A stretch of 64,000 nucleotides of DNA from positions 124,001 through 188,000 of the forward strand of contig VWPU01014886.1 in the NCBI GenBank assembly GCA_013398955.1, given 5' to 3'. Origin of the DNA: Callaeas wilsoni. Its lineage: Eukaryota; Chordata; Aves; Passeriformes; Callaeidae. This document shows positions 52,301 to 64,000 of this stretch, in pieces; the first letter of the stretch is position 1, and each line of letters begins with the position of its first letter. The notes under the pieces are model-generated. The model saw nothing but the letters and a program-made list of their open reading frames with translations. It was not told the DNA's origin and made no database searches. A program made the translations under genes and the position numbers.

Positions 52301-53720
52301 AATAGGGGTTACATATGCAGATTTTTTCAGATTAACAGAGCAGTCACTATCCTTATCTGCACAACTATTTTTTCAGGAAATAAATTTCTGCAAGTTATTA
52401 TTAAGTATCAAAATATCGTGAACAGTAACACTTTCACAGAAACCTCAGAAGAGAGAAGCAGGAGTACTCAAACAACTCTGTGTTTGAAGTGATACCACCA
52501 GAGAAATACTGCACACATCACCTCTACTTCCAGACACAGACATTAGAGAAACAGGTTGATTAACAGAACTCGTACATTTCCAGCCCTGGATCTGAAGCTA
52601 ACCAAATGTAACAATACAAGCCCTACTTCCTTCAACTTTCTTCCCCAAAAATTGAAAGGTTAAGGAGAGACACAGAACTTGATTAGCAGTAACAAGGACC
52701 ATATAGATTTAGAAAGAGAAAACAAAACAAACAAAAAAGTATATAAAGATAGCTGATACTGTAGCCTACATTCCAGCTTTTTTCTTTAAACATCCTGAAG
52801 AAAGTATATATCAAGAAGTAGTACCTTTTCTAAGATTGCATGACTCTAAATACAGGTATAAAAATTCCTCCCGCATAAACAGGAACTGCTCTATTAATAT
52901 GTAGCAGACTTTCAATGCTATTCACGATTTCAGTGCAGAGTTTTTACATCTTCTGTAGGACTTTGTTAATATTGACTCTAGAAACAGTACACAGGAAAAA
53001 GTCAGAGCACTAAACAGCACATACTGCTCTGGTGTACAAACTCCAAGCTTTCCACCTAGCTTAGAAAATAACCCACCTATATGTCATCTCCTTACTGATC
53101 TGAAAACCAGAAGAAGGAGTAAGAGATCAAAAAGAAACAACTTAAGCTGCCTTCCAAAAGTGAACATAGAAACCTTCATGTAAATACATGCACCTTTCAG
53201 AATTTCAGCCCTGTCTCCTGCAAATGCTATTGTTCCTCAGATACTAATGTATATTCCAGGCTGCAAGCAGCACCCCACCCACAGACTCCTTGCCAGCTCA
53301 AGCTCCAAGAATTATGTCACTTGGAAATTTTGACTCATCCAGCCAGCTAGACCTAGCACGTTTAAAGTACCAGCAGGCCAAGAATTTTACTAGAAACAGT
53401 CCCTTTTCCCTCTAAAAGCATCCCCCAATTGAACCAAACAAAACCTAATTCAAGGGAAATCAAACACATCAGGTGAACATTCTTAGAATTTTATTCTAAA
53501 TATTTAAAGGCTGCTTTTTCTAATATCACCTTTTAAAACAGTTTAAATTTCATGGAAGACAAGAAAATGAGAGCATTTTAGAAATTTGAGCCAAACCAAA
53601 TGCCCCCCTTAACCACTGTGCTCTTCAAGAAGGTGAGGTGTTACTAGAGGTGAATAGCCTTACAGTAACAACATAGGCTAATTTAAAAGAAAGTGATTAT
53701 CTGTGTAAAATAACTGCTAA

Positions 53721-53739
53721 TAATAATACAGTATTATTA
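53721..53739. repeat. Perfect 9-bp palindrome, 1-base centre
   Basis: TAATAATAC, A, GTATTATTA. It lies in AT-rich sequence, where such palindromes arise easily. Confidence 0.85.
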
Positions 53740-54276
53740 CATTAGTTTAATAGTAATGACAATGTTTCCTTCTTTGGAAAAGGAAACAAATATTTCATTG
53801 AAAAATTAAATTACTTTAATAAAGTATTGAAGGCTTTTTCTCATATTTTGCAGGACTAATCCTGAACAAGACATGAATATAAATGAGAAACCACAAATAA
53901 AATGAAATGAAGTACTTGAAATTTCTATTTTGGTATAGGCACTCAAAGTAGACACAATTTGATATTTGCTGAATGTGCTTTTAAGATATTAAGAAATACA
54001 CTTGCGAAACTCATCATATTGCACTTGCTACTAGTATCAGCATACATTGGTTGCACTTTTCAAGGATAATGAAACACACACTTTACTTGCAGCTGTTTCA
54101 GTTACTAATGCTCTAAGTTCCGTGTTTATAGAGTTTGAAACTGAATTTTTTTCCCTGACCTCAGCATCACAAAAAATTTGCTATACCCAATGTTACAATA
54201 TTGGCAACTGTGGAAGCAAATGACAATAAGACCTCCACTTAACCTCCTGTGCCTTAGGCCCAGAAAAAAAGTGTGA

Positions 54277-54332
54277 GCAGGTATACACTACAATCACATG
54301 AACTGCAGGTATACAGTGTAATTGCATGAACT
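54277..54332. repeat. 28-bp tandem dimer
   Basis: Two adjacent 28-bp units both start GCAGGTATACA and end CATGAACT. They differ at 5 of 28 positions, so the duplication is not recent. Confidence 0.9.
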
Positions 54333-57300
54333 TTGGATTAGCAAAGCTATTGTAGGGGAACCTGTGGTCTCCTTCATTTTACCTGAGCTTTGTCTTACCT
54401 CACACAACACTTGAGTCTTTGCAATATTAATATTTTAGCTAATTCTGTATTTTTCACTACAAACTCAAAGGCAAAGATCTTAAGGCTCCACAGTATTGAT
54501 GGTTATCTCTCCAGTAACTCCTTCCAGTGGCAAATATTGAAGGAATTAGGACTTGAAGCCCATTTCAGAGATCCAGCTCTATTTGTAGGCAAACAAATCC
54601 AGCTCTAATTGAATGCGAACCTGAGACAGCATGTTGTGGGCTAATTAAATTACAATAACAAAGTTTGACCATACCTTCTAATTCAACCTCTTTCTCTCTG
54701 AATATGAATCTCCCTAGGACTTTCTTCCTATCACATGCCTGCTAATTACTTCGCTTGACCAGCTGTTCCACATTCCCCACTCATCATGTGCCAAAATCAA
54801 ATTTCAGCAGCCAAGGAACAGAACAGCCAAAAAAGTATTTTAGTGTGGTGTGACATCTAAGAGAGCAATGATGGGTCTACTTTGCTAGGCACTATTAGAC
54901 TGGTCCTCTAGATCACATATAGATCCTTAAGATTTTTCCTAGCATCTGCCTTCCACTCTGCACTTTGTGTTGGGATGTTGGCCAGACACTCACCACATTT
55001 CTCCTCCCTGGTTTCCAGGTCTAGGTATCAGTAGAGAAGGGCCACAGGATGCTACAGCAAAGCATATCTTCTCCCCAGTCCAGAGATTGCCTTAGGAGCT
55101 CATTTTCAATATAAAGTTTACTTAATTCCAGGTTAAATCCTTGTGGTCTCATCACTTGGCGGGAAAAAGGTAAAGGAAAACATCTACACACTCCCAAACC
55201 ACATGTGCTTACTTTTATGATCTCTTATTTAGAAGCCATAGCTCATGTCAAAACCATCTGAAAATACATGTTTGCTTTTCATTATATACTAAAGAAACTA
55301 GACTATAGACTATAGAGTAAAACTGCTTTTTATCTGTAATAAAAGTATGCAATCTGGTGAAAATCTAACATTTTTTCCCAGTCTCTGGACCCATATTAAA
55401 CAAGTTCCCATCATTATATAAAAATAATTATTGCATCCGGTTTCAGACAGTGCAGCCTCAGTTACAGAAAGTGCCAAGCAACCAGGATACAAAAAACCTA
55501 GTCTTAAACAGACAGGGCCTACAGTGCTGAATTCCCAAAGTCAGAACCAACCACTTTCATTTTAATTGACTGTGAAGGGTGATGCTGTGCAGGTTAACTT
55601 ACAGCACCTCAATAAATTGTTATAGATGACAGTCACTCACTAAAGAAGCAAATAATTTATTGACCATTCCATTTTTAATAATTCAAAGACATCAATAATT
55701 ACAACCTAATCAAAAGAAATGTCTGAGCTATGCAGTCTCATAGGATTCATTGTGATTATATCACAGATGTAAACGTAGAAAATACAAATTTCCTGACAAT
55801 TTCTCTGAAAGAGGAGATTGACAATCCAGAATATTTTATGTTACTTGAGCTAGGTGTTCAGATCAGAAGACGGATGAATTACTTCGTCTACATAACCTGA
55901 ATTTGCAGGTTTTTCCTGTGTAAAGGACTTACATTCACAAGTAGTTCAATAGATACATCCAGTTTGTCTTAACTAAAAGTGAAAAAAAAAAAATTCAGGT
56001 AACTCTAGAAGCAGCTTCATCTAAGAGTTTCAGAAACATTAAATTAGCAGCATGGTCCATCCTGAGCACACAAAACAGGCTGCACACGTAGCAGGGAAAC
56101 CAAACTGCAAATCTAGAAAAAAAATGAACTAGGAGGAAAAGGGGAGAAACAAATCAAAACCAATGCAAATAATGCTTTGCTTTTTCAAACTGCATATCAC
56201 CCCTCTGTTTCTTGTCACTGTCCCTTCAACTCCTTCAATAGACAGCTCATGGATTTTGGGGAACAATATTTTAGATGTTAAGAATGGCAATATCCTATTC
56301 CTGTGGAGTTTAATGCAACTGGAGTCAACAGGCTTTTTGTCTTCAGAGTGAATGTACTGCTAATTATGAGGTTTCACCTGTCTGAAAACAGACATGAAAA
56401 TTTTCAGCCCTGCGGTCCTTCCTATGGGAGCCTTTTCTGAGGGCCCAGTGAGTTACTACCCAAGGAACATCAAGAAAGGAACAGAGAAAAGGAATCTACC
56501 CCTGCCCCCTGCCCTACCATCAAATACTCTGTACAGGGCTAATTCTAAGTCCAGACAGATTTATTCACCAGGAGAGGATTGCTAGCTGATAATGTCAAGG
56601 TTGTCTTAATGGGCAATGAAACTTTGGACATGACTCTCACAGAGTATTGTGTGTACGCAGAAAAGTCTCTCAGGAAGCCTCTCAATGTAATTGGGTATAT
56701 GTTAGTATACTTTAATTTATACTGCAAGAACAGTCTTTCTTCTGTCATACCCAAGCCTGAAAGCCATTTGGACTCAGTTAATAATTCAGAAACCTCCTTG
56801 TCTCACAGGGATGATGTTATTTCAGAACAGGGTATCAATAATTGGGCAGTAACTGTCCAGAGCTTCCACAGTCAGAGATAATTTCTTTAGCAAGAGCCTT
56901 GCAATTACTTCTTTTTGAAAAGCTGCCAAGTTATTCCCCAGGAACAGAGGCAGTGAAAATCTACAACTATAACAAATCAAGGACCTCCATGTTTGATTTC
57001 ACTGAGGCAGCTGTGTGTCAAAATCCAAGCCTTCCAAGCATCTCAGAAACATAATAACTGCTGCCTTCTACAGGAAAAAAAAAATCACATTTGTCCCTCA
57101 TGACACAGATTTTCTGTTCAGAAGCAAACAACCCTGTCTGAAGGGTTCTCAAATTATTTTCTCCTAATACAAACTTATGGATCTGCATTTTAAGACAAAA
57201 CATATCTACATACAACTGCTCATAGTGCAGATGCTATTGCAATCAAAGGAATTAGCTTGTATCTCTCAATGCACTTCTAACATACCCAGTAAAATTGCTG

Positions 57301-59322
57301 AAGAGTAAAGTAGGGAAAACAAAACAGAACAGCTGTGATACAATGCTGCCTCAGCTGCTTCTGCCGGATTTTGGTGGAAGTAGTAGAGACAAACTTCTAA
57401 GACAGTTACACCTGCACAATTTTGTGCTAATAGAGCCAGACTTCTACTCCACAGAGATCAAATGATTTTCTTTCTTTCACTAAAAATACAGTGACAACAT
57501 CCACAGTCTTACCTTAGAACCAAAAACCTGAGCAATGTAGACAACCATATGTAACAGTGAGACACATGAAGAAGACTTCAGCTTCCACCAGTAAAGGTTG
57601 CGAAGTCAGATATCAAGTCAGACTAACATAACACACACACACTCAAAACCTTTCTTTTATCTCACAAGAATACATACGCTAGAAATGGTGCAAATGTACT
57701 ACTCCTTTACTAGTCCTAACGTGTATGACAACATACCCGCTTACCAACTTGCAGACAAAATACATTTCTCTACTTCCTCTCCAGTGAGAGCCCTCTGAAC
57801 TTCACTTGAAGGTGGCTCAGGTGTTTTACAGTCAAAGCTGATAGAACAGTCTTTGCTAATTGTCATCTTTGTTTTTTGCTCTGAGTTATCTTGATAGCTC
57901 TATGAGCCATTACTCTGGTTATGCCTTATATGCTATGCCTTACTGAAATATGCTGAAGCAGGGAAAGCTGGGGTAGAAAAACCCAGTAAAATAAAAAGTC
58001 ATACTGTTCCCTACTCTGAACTGAAAGGGGGAAAAAAAAACAAAAAGAAAAGTAAAATGAGATCTTATTAAAGTGGTTTGGATAGTTGTGACTTCCAGGT
58101 TTTTTATTTCACGTTAGTGAGACTGCATATATGGCAAAGGATGTAAGGATGATAAGACAGCAAGAATAAACATCAACAGCTGCATGGTACTGTAAAAGTG
58201 TTCAACTATTCTTGCTTTAAAAATACCATGATTGTAATGAGAAGAACTCTGAGGGTGGAAGGGGGTAAAGAGAGGGAGGAAGGGGGAACAAAATGCACTA
58301 AATTCTCATCACTGCAAAAAAGTGAAAAACAAAACCACCAAAACGACTAAATAGAAACATAACTAATGTCACTGTGCCAGTGAGTCCTTGGTTGCCATAC
58401 ATGATCTCACCAAAAAGTAATAAATTCAAGGTGAGAGAAGTCAGTTTACTCCTCAGTGAAAGGACATCTCAGATACCACAAAGTGCCGTAACACTACAAA
58501 GCAGCTGATGCTCAGTTCAATGCAGTAACTGCTTTCTACACTGAAACCTTGGGCCCACAACTGTTGCTGTTAATAGTGTTCATTCACAATTATGCTGCTG
58601 AGATTTTGAGAGGACTAAATGCACTAAATTTTCACCGTGCTACGGACTGCATTTGTCCTTTGTTCTCCTGTCTTTCCAGCCATCACTGTATGCAAGCTGC
58701 AAACAGATCCTTAAAGAAAATGTATGCTAGAAGGCAGGGATTTTTGCAATCCCTTTGTGATCACACAATCCTTGGTGAACAGGACAAAACAAAGAACAGA
58801 TCAAAACAAAATCCTCATATCTGGCATGAAGAAAGCCAAGCATGGAGAATTTCAGCCACATGGGAATTCGTTTCTGTAAAATACTGCATAATGACTATAT
58901 AAAAAGGCTTTGATTACTGTAAAATTCAATGATACATGCATTTCTAACAGTATTGGAAATCCTAATGATTACACAAACCTTTCATGTTTATTCATAAAAT
59001 ATTAAAAATACAGCTAATGCAAAACATTTAACTAGTTTACTCTGAGAGCAATTTACTATGCTCTTCTAGCAAAAATTTGCTCAGGAAGATAAAATCTTAC
59101 ATTACATCCAATGCACATGTTTCTAATGTGCCACACTGCCTGCTGCTTTGCTCTGGCTTGGCCTGTCAATCCAGGCAGCCGCCCTCACAGGATAGCAGCG
59201 TCTGGTCGAGATAGGGTCACTTCTGGCCCGAAGCCGTTTGCAACAAGCAGTCTCTAGGCTTTGGTTCGGCAGGAGCGAAGATAGGTAGGAAAGAGCTGGA
59301 ATTTCTGTAGCTTTAATCCAAG

Positions 59323-59328
59323 TTTATT
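59323..59328 (-). terminator. LTR polyadenylation signal AATAAA, gene sense
   Basis: AATAAA on the minus strand inside the solo LTR, in the INPP4B sense orientation. In an intact provirus it would end the viral transcript. In an intron it could cause premature polyadenylation, but whether it is used is unknown. Confidence 0.55.
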
Positions 59329-59377
59329 TTCTTGAAGGGGAGCTCACAGAAAGACCCCTTAACTCTTTGGTTACATG

Positions 59378-59385
59378 TTTTTATA
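59378..59385 (-). promoter_or_regulatory. TATA box of the gene-sense LTR
   Basis: TATAAAAA on the minus strand, 50 bp upstream of the LTR's AATAAA. Transcription would be expected to start about 25-30 bp downstream, near 59350, and run in the INPP4B direction. Confidence 0.6.
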
Positions 59386-60099
59386 GGGTTACAAAGTGAG
59401 AGAGGTATAACAGAGATAGGCAGTCCAAAGGGGACGCGCGTGACAAAAAACTAATAGAAACATCTCAGGGGAGGAACTTAGCCTAAGTTACAAATGGTAG
59501 TACAGGTCAAGATAATCTTGAAACACACTGTCCTGTGAGAGGCCTGAATCTCTGAAACAAAGAGAGGAGGCAGGCACAGGTGACCTCAGGGGTTAAGAAT
59601 TTTTATGCTGTGGACTCTTCTTGGAACCTATCCTCTGAGGCAGAGTCTGATGCAGTGAAATTAACCCTTTCTGAATCACCCAAGATAGTCCGGGTCACTG
59701 CAACACTAATGTAATTTTTAATAGAATTACTTGCTCAGCTTTAGTTTTTAAGTACAAAGCTTCAAATGGAAACATTTACTGGTACAAGCATGGTCATGAC
59801 TGTAAAAGACACTTTTGTGAGACACATGGTAGAGGAAGAAAAATCTGTTCTAACATATTGAATTTACTGTTTTCATTTTCACAGTACACACATCCCAAAA
59901 ACTCAAAAGAAAAATCTGTTTCCAGCCTCTGAGTGCCTGCTTTCATAACACAAAAGCAAGAGCAGACTTACCACTGCTCCATACACCTTTCTTTTAATAT
60001 TTTCAATCCTTATTGGATACTTTGCTCTGTTTTACATCAATCTCTACAAGGGCTGTAATATCTACCAATGTCTAAAAACTCTTCAGAAGGAATAAGCAA

Positions 60100-61118
60100 G
60101 GAAGGAGAGGTGATGGGGTAGCCCTGTGTATTAGGGAGGGTTCTGATTGTCTAGAGCTTAATGATGGTGACTATAGGGTTAAGTGTTTACAGGAAAGAAT
60201 CAGGGGAAAGGGCAACACGACAGACAGACCACCCAACCATGATGAACAGGTGGACAAAATGTTGGGAGAAGTTGGACTATTAGTAGTCCCTGTTCTCGTG
60301 GCAGGACTTCAACTTACCAGATACCTGCAGGGAATTCAATCCAGCAGAGAGGAAAGGGTCTAGGAGATTCCTGAAGTGTGGGAAAGAGGCATTCCTGACA
60401 CAGCTGGTGAGTGAGCCAACCAGAGAGGGCACCTCACTGGACCTGTTTTTTGTGAACAGAGGAGGACTGGTGGGTGATGCAATGGTTGGGGGCTGTCTTG
60501 GGCACAGTGATCACAAAATGATGAATTTTCAAGTCTCAGAAAAGGAAAAGGAGTCAGCAGAATAGCCAGCTTGGAATTTCAGAGGGCAAGGTTTGGCCTA
60601 TTTAGGAATGTGGTTACCAGAGTCCCTTGGATGGCAGTCTTGAGGAGCAAAGGGGTCCAGGAAGCCTGGACATTCATCACAAGATCTTAAAGACACAGGA
60701 GCAGGCCATCCCCTCATGCCAAGAGACCTGCTGGTGGGGAAGAAGACTGGCCTGGATGAACAAAGAGCTTTGGCTGGAACTCAGGGAAAAAAAGAGAGTT
60801 TGTGGCCCTTGGAAGAAAGGGAAGGCAACTCAGGAGGACTACAAGGATTCCATTAGGTTATGTAGAGAGAAAATTAGAAAGACCAAAGGCCACCTGGAAC
60901 TTTGTTTGGCATCTGCCATAAAAGACAATAACAAATGTTTCTATAAATATATTAGCTACGAAGGGAGGGCTACGGAGAACCTCATCTTTTATTGGATGCA
61001 GAGGCACACAGAGACAAAGGATGAGTAAAAGGCTGAGGTACTTAATGCCTTCTTTGCCCCAGACTTTAATAGCAAGACCAGCTGTTGTCTGGGTACCCAG
61101 GCCTCTGAGCTGGAAGAA
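60100..61118 (+). mobile_element. CR1 LINE internal fragment: endonuclease end and linker of ORF2
   Basis: About 1 kb of CR1 ORF2 on the plus strand. It begins GAAGGAGAGGTGATGGGGTA and runs through the end of the AP-endonuclease domain. At 60305-60313 GAC TTC AAC encodes DFN, and at 60506-60514 AGT GAT CAC encodes the catalytic SDH motif, in frame 201 bases later. The linker follows: 60627-61028 is an open frame with WMNKELWLEL and IKDNNKCFYKYI motifs typical of the region before the reverse transcriptase. At least two frame changes are needed, one just before DFN and one before 60627, so it is dead. It stops near 61118 without RT or 3' tail, so it is a remnant cut at both ends. Confidence 0.93.
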
Positions 61119-64000
61119 CTGATCATTCACCTGACAATAAATACAAAATTGTCAATGAGAACGAACAAATCTTATCCTTGAAGTGACTCAAACATTTCCA
61201 TTTCCATGTTGCTGCATTTAGCTCAAGGAAATCGTTTTCCCCTGCAGTGCCTGGGCTCCCCATGAGGGCTGCAGTACCTGGCCTGCTGGCAGCACCAGTC
61301 AGCTGAGGAGCATCTCCTCCAGTGCCTTGGCCAGGGGATGTCAGCATCAAAGGCACTAGGAGGGAAAGCAGATAAATCCGCTGAAAGGACAGAAGCATAT
61401 TCTACAACTTGAGGTCATGTTTACACAGCCGGGTTGCTCCACACTGACTACAGAAACACTGTGCCATGCTCTGTTTTCTCTATTCACTGTAGCATGCATA
61501 TTTTAGAGGAAAACATCCCAGCCTTCCATACAGGGCATGTGCCACTTGAACACTAAAAGCCATAGTTAGAAATGACGAGGCAGTACAAAAGCCAGCTTGG
61601 ATTTGTTTGACTGTTCTGATATGCTCTGTCCTGGTCTTGTGAGGGGCAGAAGAATGAAAGACATACAAGAATGATATATTTGCAAGCTTTTTAGGCAGTG
61701 CTACAGAGAGTACAACAATCATGCCCATGTTACTGAAATCCCTAGCTGGTTAAAATAAAATCTACAGGAAAATGTTATCATTTACTAATTAGTTCCTTTC
61801 TTTCTTTCTAAGCAATTTTCAAGGTAACTCCTTTAACTTTTAGAGAATATCATTGGTCTCATTGCAGTTTTACAAATCTTTTCCCAAATGTCAGTTCTTA
61901 GAACAAACCCTTGCCTGATGTGAGGCAGCAGTAGCATTTGATTGGCAGAGTAGGTAGAAAAGGAAAAGAAAATGGAAAACTAATGAACAGTAGCTTACAA
62001 TTTTCCCTGAAGATACAGCAATAGGGAGGAGTTTGCCGCAATAAGAAAAAAAGTAATAAAAGGGTAGGAGAAAAAGTAGTAGATAGTTTCAAAGGGAGAA
62101 AGATTTTTGTAAAGCCAAATCCTCCCATTGAATTTTCAAGGGCAAGGCATAAAGAGCAGTAAAGATACAAATGGACTTTAAGTCTATACCTGTAGCTTTA
62201 CAAGTCTTGACACTTATCCTCAATTCTCTCACAGATACACTAAGATATATGAAATATTTCTGTACTCTCAGCTACTTCAAAGAAATGTTTTATATCAATA
62301 TAAACCCAAAGGAAATTCAGTAGTTTGAATTTCCTTTTTTGTATCAAAGACTTTTAAAAAATACAGAGAAAGACCGACTTTAGATGGATTCCACACACAG
62401 ATGCCTCAAAGAATCAAAAAACATTCCTCTCTTCCTCAATATCCTAATAATGATGTTTAGTAAGAACATCTAGCTTGATGCAAAAGGAAAACTAAATCTA
62501 TCATCAAGTATATATTTATGAAAAAAAGATTATTTTGAAGAGAAACATGAGCATCTAAAGCTTTAGTGCAAGTATTTCTGTGGGTAGGACTGCAGTAGTC
62601 TACAGTACTGGTCTATCAAGGCGAATGAGATAATAAGAATTTCTAATTTAAGGCAATATTTTTCTGCAAATCCTGCAGAGACGGCAGTGAACAGAAATGA
62701 GAAAAGGAAGACTTAAGTGGCTTTTTCTTTTAACAAAGTATAGCATTTTCAACATTACTTCAGTTTTTGAAGAGAAACTGCTTTGGTATTTTTAGTGTTC
62801 ACAGGAGTGAGGGAGTGAGTGCACTCTGGTGCAGGCAGAGAGCAGGAAGGCAAAGTACGAGATTTCACATTTCTCTCTGCTAATGCATTTCACACACTGC
62901 TCTGCAGTGCTCCTGATATTCCAGCCCTATGTCTCATCAGGAGAGATGGCAAAGCACCAAAAACCAAACTGCATGTTGGTGGTAGTGTGACAGGGATCAA
63001 TGCCCACAAAGGAACAAGGAATGCTGTCGCTTCAGATTTGGCTTCACGGAGCATCTCAAAATGCCTCTGTTGTGATGGATGGTCTTCATTTTCCACTCAT
63101 CCCAGCAGGATTCAATTTTAACAGGGACACTTGCAAAATCAAGAAACACACCAGGCAAAACCTTTTGCAAAATTTCATTTCTAGTGAGCAGGTTTAATAG
63201 AAGATTCCAGCCTCAAGAGTCAAAAGACATGTAATTTAAAGCCTAAGTAATCTAAAATCGCCACTTTACAACATATGTTCTCATATCCAAAACAGAACTT
63301 CTAGCCCCATTACTTATAAAATGATCAAATTAATCTAATTTTATTCTCAGTGATTAAGATGAAATTTGGGAAGTAAAAAGGGGAGACCAGACCGTCAAAT
63401 GTGTAATATTTTAACAGCCTTTTATACATCCAGTTTCTTCTTGTTCTCAGGAGAAAACACTGGAGTGGCCGTGTGTAACTTTCAGTATCACATGTGAATT
63501 CCAGTAGTGATATCCATATAAAGGAGATTATCTTTGAAGGGGTGATGCAAAGATAAGATATAGAAAGTTCTCAGCAGGTACAGAAAATTGCTCCTGCCTC
63601 TGCTCCCAGCACTTGTCCATGTGCGGATGAAAAAGAGGCGGCCCAAATCATTGCATATGAAGTTCAGAACTCTTGCTGCAGGACACACATATTCCAAACA
63701 CAGAACAAAGACTGCTGCCTCCCATATTAGTCACGAGACTCCTCACAATGTAACACAAAATCATCAGCTTTGTATTTTCTGTGGCTCTGTCATGTGGCAG
63801 CAGTACTTGACTTGTGCTATGCAGTGTTTTCCTACAGAATGTTCCTGGCTTCAGCTCTAAAACTTGCCAGACCAAACTGGGCTAACCTGCATGCCTATAG
63901 GAAAGGTAAAAATGGCATGCTTGTGCAGAAGTGGGACAGAGGTAATTTTTGAACAGTTTACAAGCCTATAATTCTGATCTTATTGGATAATGACAAAGAA
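61119..64000 (-). other. INPP4B: INPP4B upstream intron, right end of window
   Basis: AT-rich except for a more GC-rich patch at about 61230-61370. That patch contains a 78-bp stretch bounded by splice-like signals on the minus strand (see findings). No supported exon. The N-terminal exons of INPP4B should lie to the right of 64000. Confidence 0.6.

Larger units (their letters stand above)
48591..59122 (-). other. INPP4B: INPP4B upstream intron, 48.6-59.1 kb
   Basis: About 10.5 kb with no recognised exon or transposon. It contains an A/C-rich, G-poor stretch at about 49190-49310, a perfect 9-bp inverted repeat at 53721-53739, a 28-bp imperfect tandem dimer at 54277-54332, a 12-A run at 55982-55993 and (AC)6 at 57631-57642. 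Confidence 0.65.
59129..59705 (-). mobile_element. Solo LTR, 577 bp, 6-bp TSD (class II-like)
   Basis: On the plus strand the element begins TGCCACACTGCC and ends GGGTCACTGCAACA. It is flanked by CTAATG at 59123-59128 and CTAATG at 59706-59711, a perfect 6-bp duplication of the length made by alpha- and betaretrovirus-type integrases. On the minus strand it reads TGTTGCAGTGACCC... to GGCAGTGTGGCA, with a TATAAAAA box at 59385-59378 and AATAAA at 59328-59323. That implies a short R region and fixes the LTR sense strand as minus, the same as INPP4B. No coding sequence or second LTR is present. Confidence 0.9.

Noticed and set aside
58549..58902. 117-codon plus-strand open frame starting with a hydrophobic stretch
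   Set aside because: No family resemblance, promoter or splice context. One frame of this length is expected by chance in 64 kb.
59975..60010. CTTAC donor-like motif near 59968
   Set aside because: No acceptor with a pyrimidine tract at a useful distance and no INPP4B-like peptide.

Overview
The window is vertebrate, almost certainly avian, nuclear DNA. It is AT-rich, with no long open frames and no operons. It holds several CR1 LINE copies and TG...CA long terminal repeats with short target-site duplications (TSDs), a repeat mix typical of birds. The LTRs resemble those I know from songbirds, so a passerine is likely, but this is inference. No virus-coding, CRISPR, tRNA or rRNA sequence was seen.

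The only gene I can support is INPP4B, the type II inositol polyphosphate 4-phosphatase, on the minus strand. Five internal coding exons lie at 23134-23184, 19686-19765, 11217-11328, 9129-9201 and 3322-3469, in transcript order. Each has a clear AG acceptor and GT donor. Their phases join into one open frame of about 154 codons with no stop. The peptide follows the family from the end of the N-terminal C2 region into the segment after it. The start codon, N-terminal exons and the C-terminal catalytic CX5R part lie outside the window or were not found. Everything else is INPP4B intron: four complete introns between 3470 and 23133, part of the next downstream intron at 1-3321, and at least 40.8 kb of the upstream intron at 23185-64000.

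Region by region: 1-23 kb holds the exons in AT-rich intron with two CR1 pieces, one of them about 50 bp from a splice donor. 23-29 kb is plain AT-rich intron. 29.4-41 kb carries three LTR insertions: an ERVL-like solo LTR at 29463-30056, a second family at 37603-38255 with a perfect 5-bp TSD, and an unusually long, CpG-rich element at 39223-40962. A short CR1 tail lies at 36651. 46.9-48.6 kb has a 21-base LTR stub ending at the window's only ambiguous base (46988), an old decayed CR1 reverse-transcriptase fragment, and a younger CR1 3' end in the opposite direction. 59-61.1 kb has a 577-bp LTR in gene-sense orientation with a perfect 6-bp TSD, then a CR1 endonuclease-to-linker fragment. The rest, to 64 kb, is featureless intron.

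I found no new multi-gene system. The points most worth a second look are the CpG-rich LTR with a YY1-type site, the gene-sense LTR with TATA box and polyadenylation signal, the LTR stub at the ambiguous base, and the sequence around the two most upstream exons.
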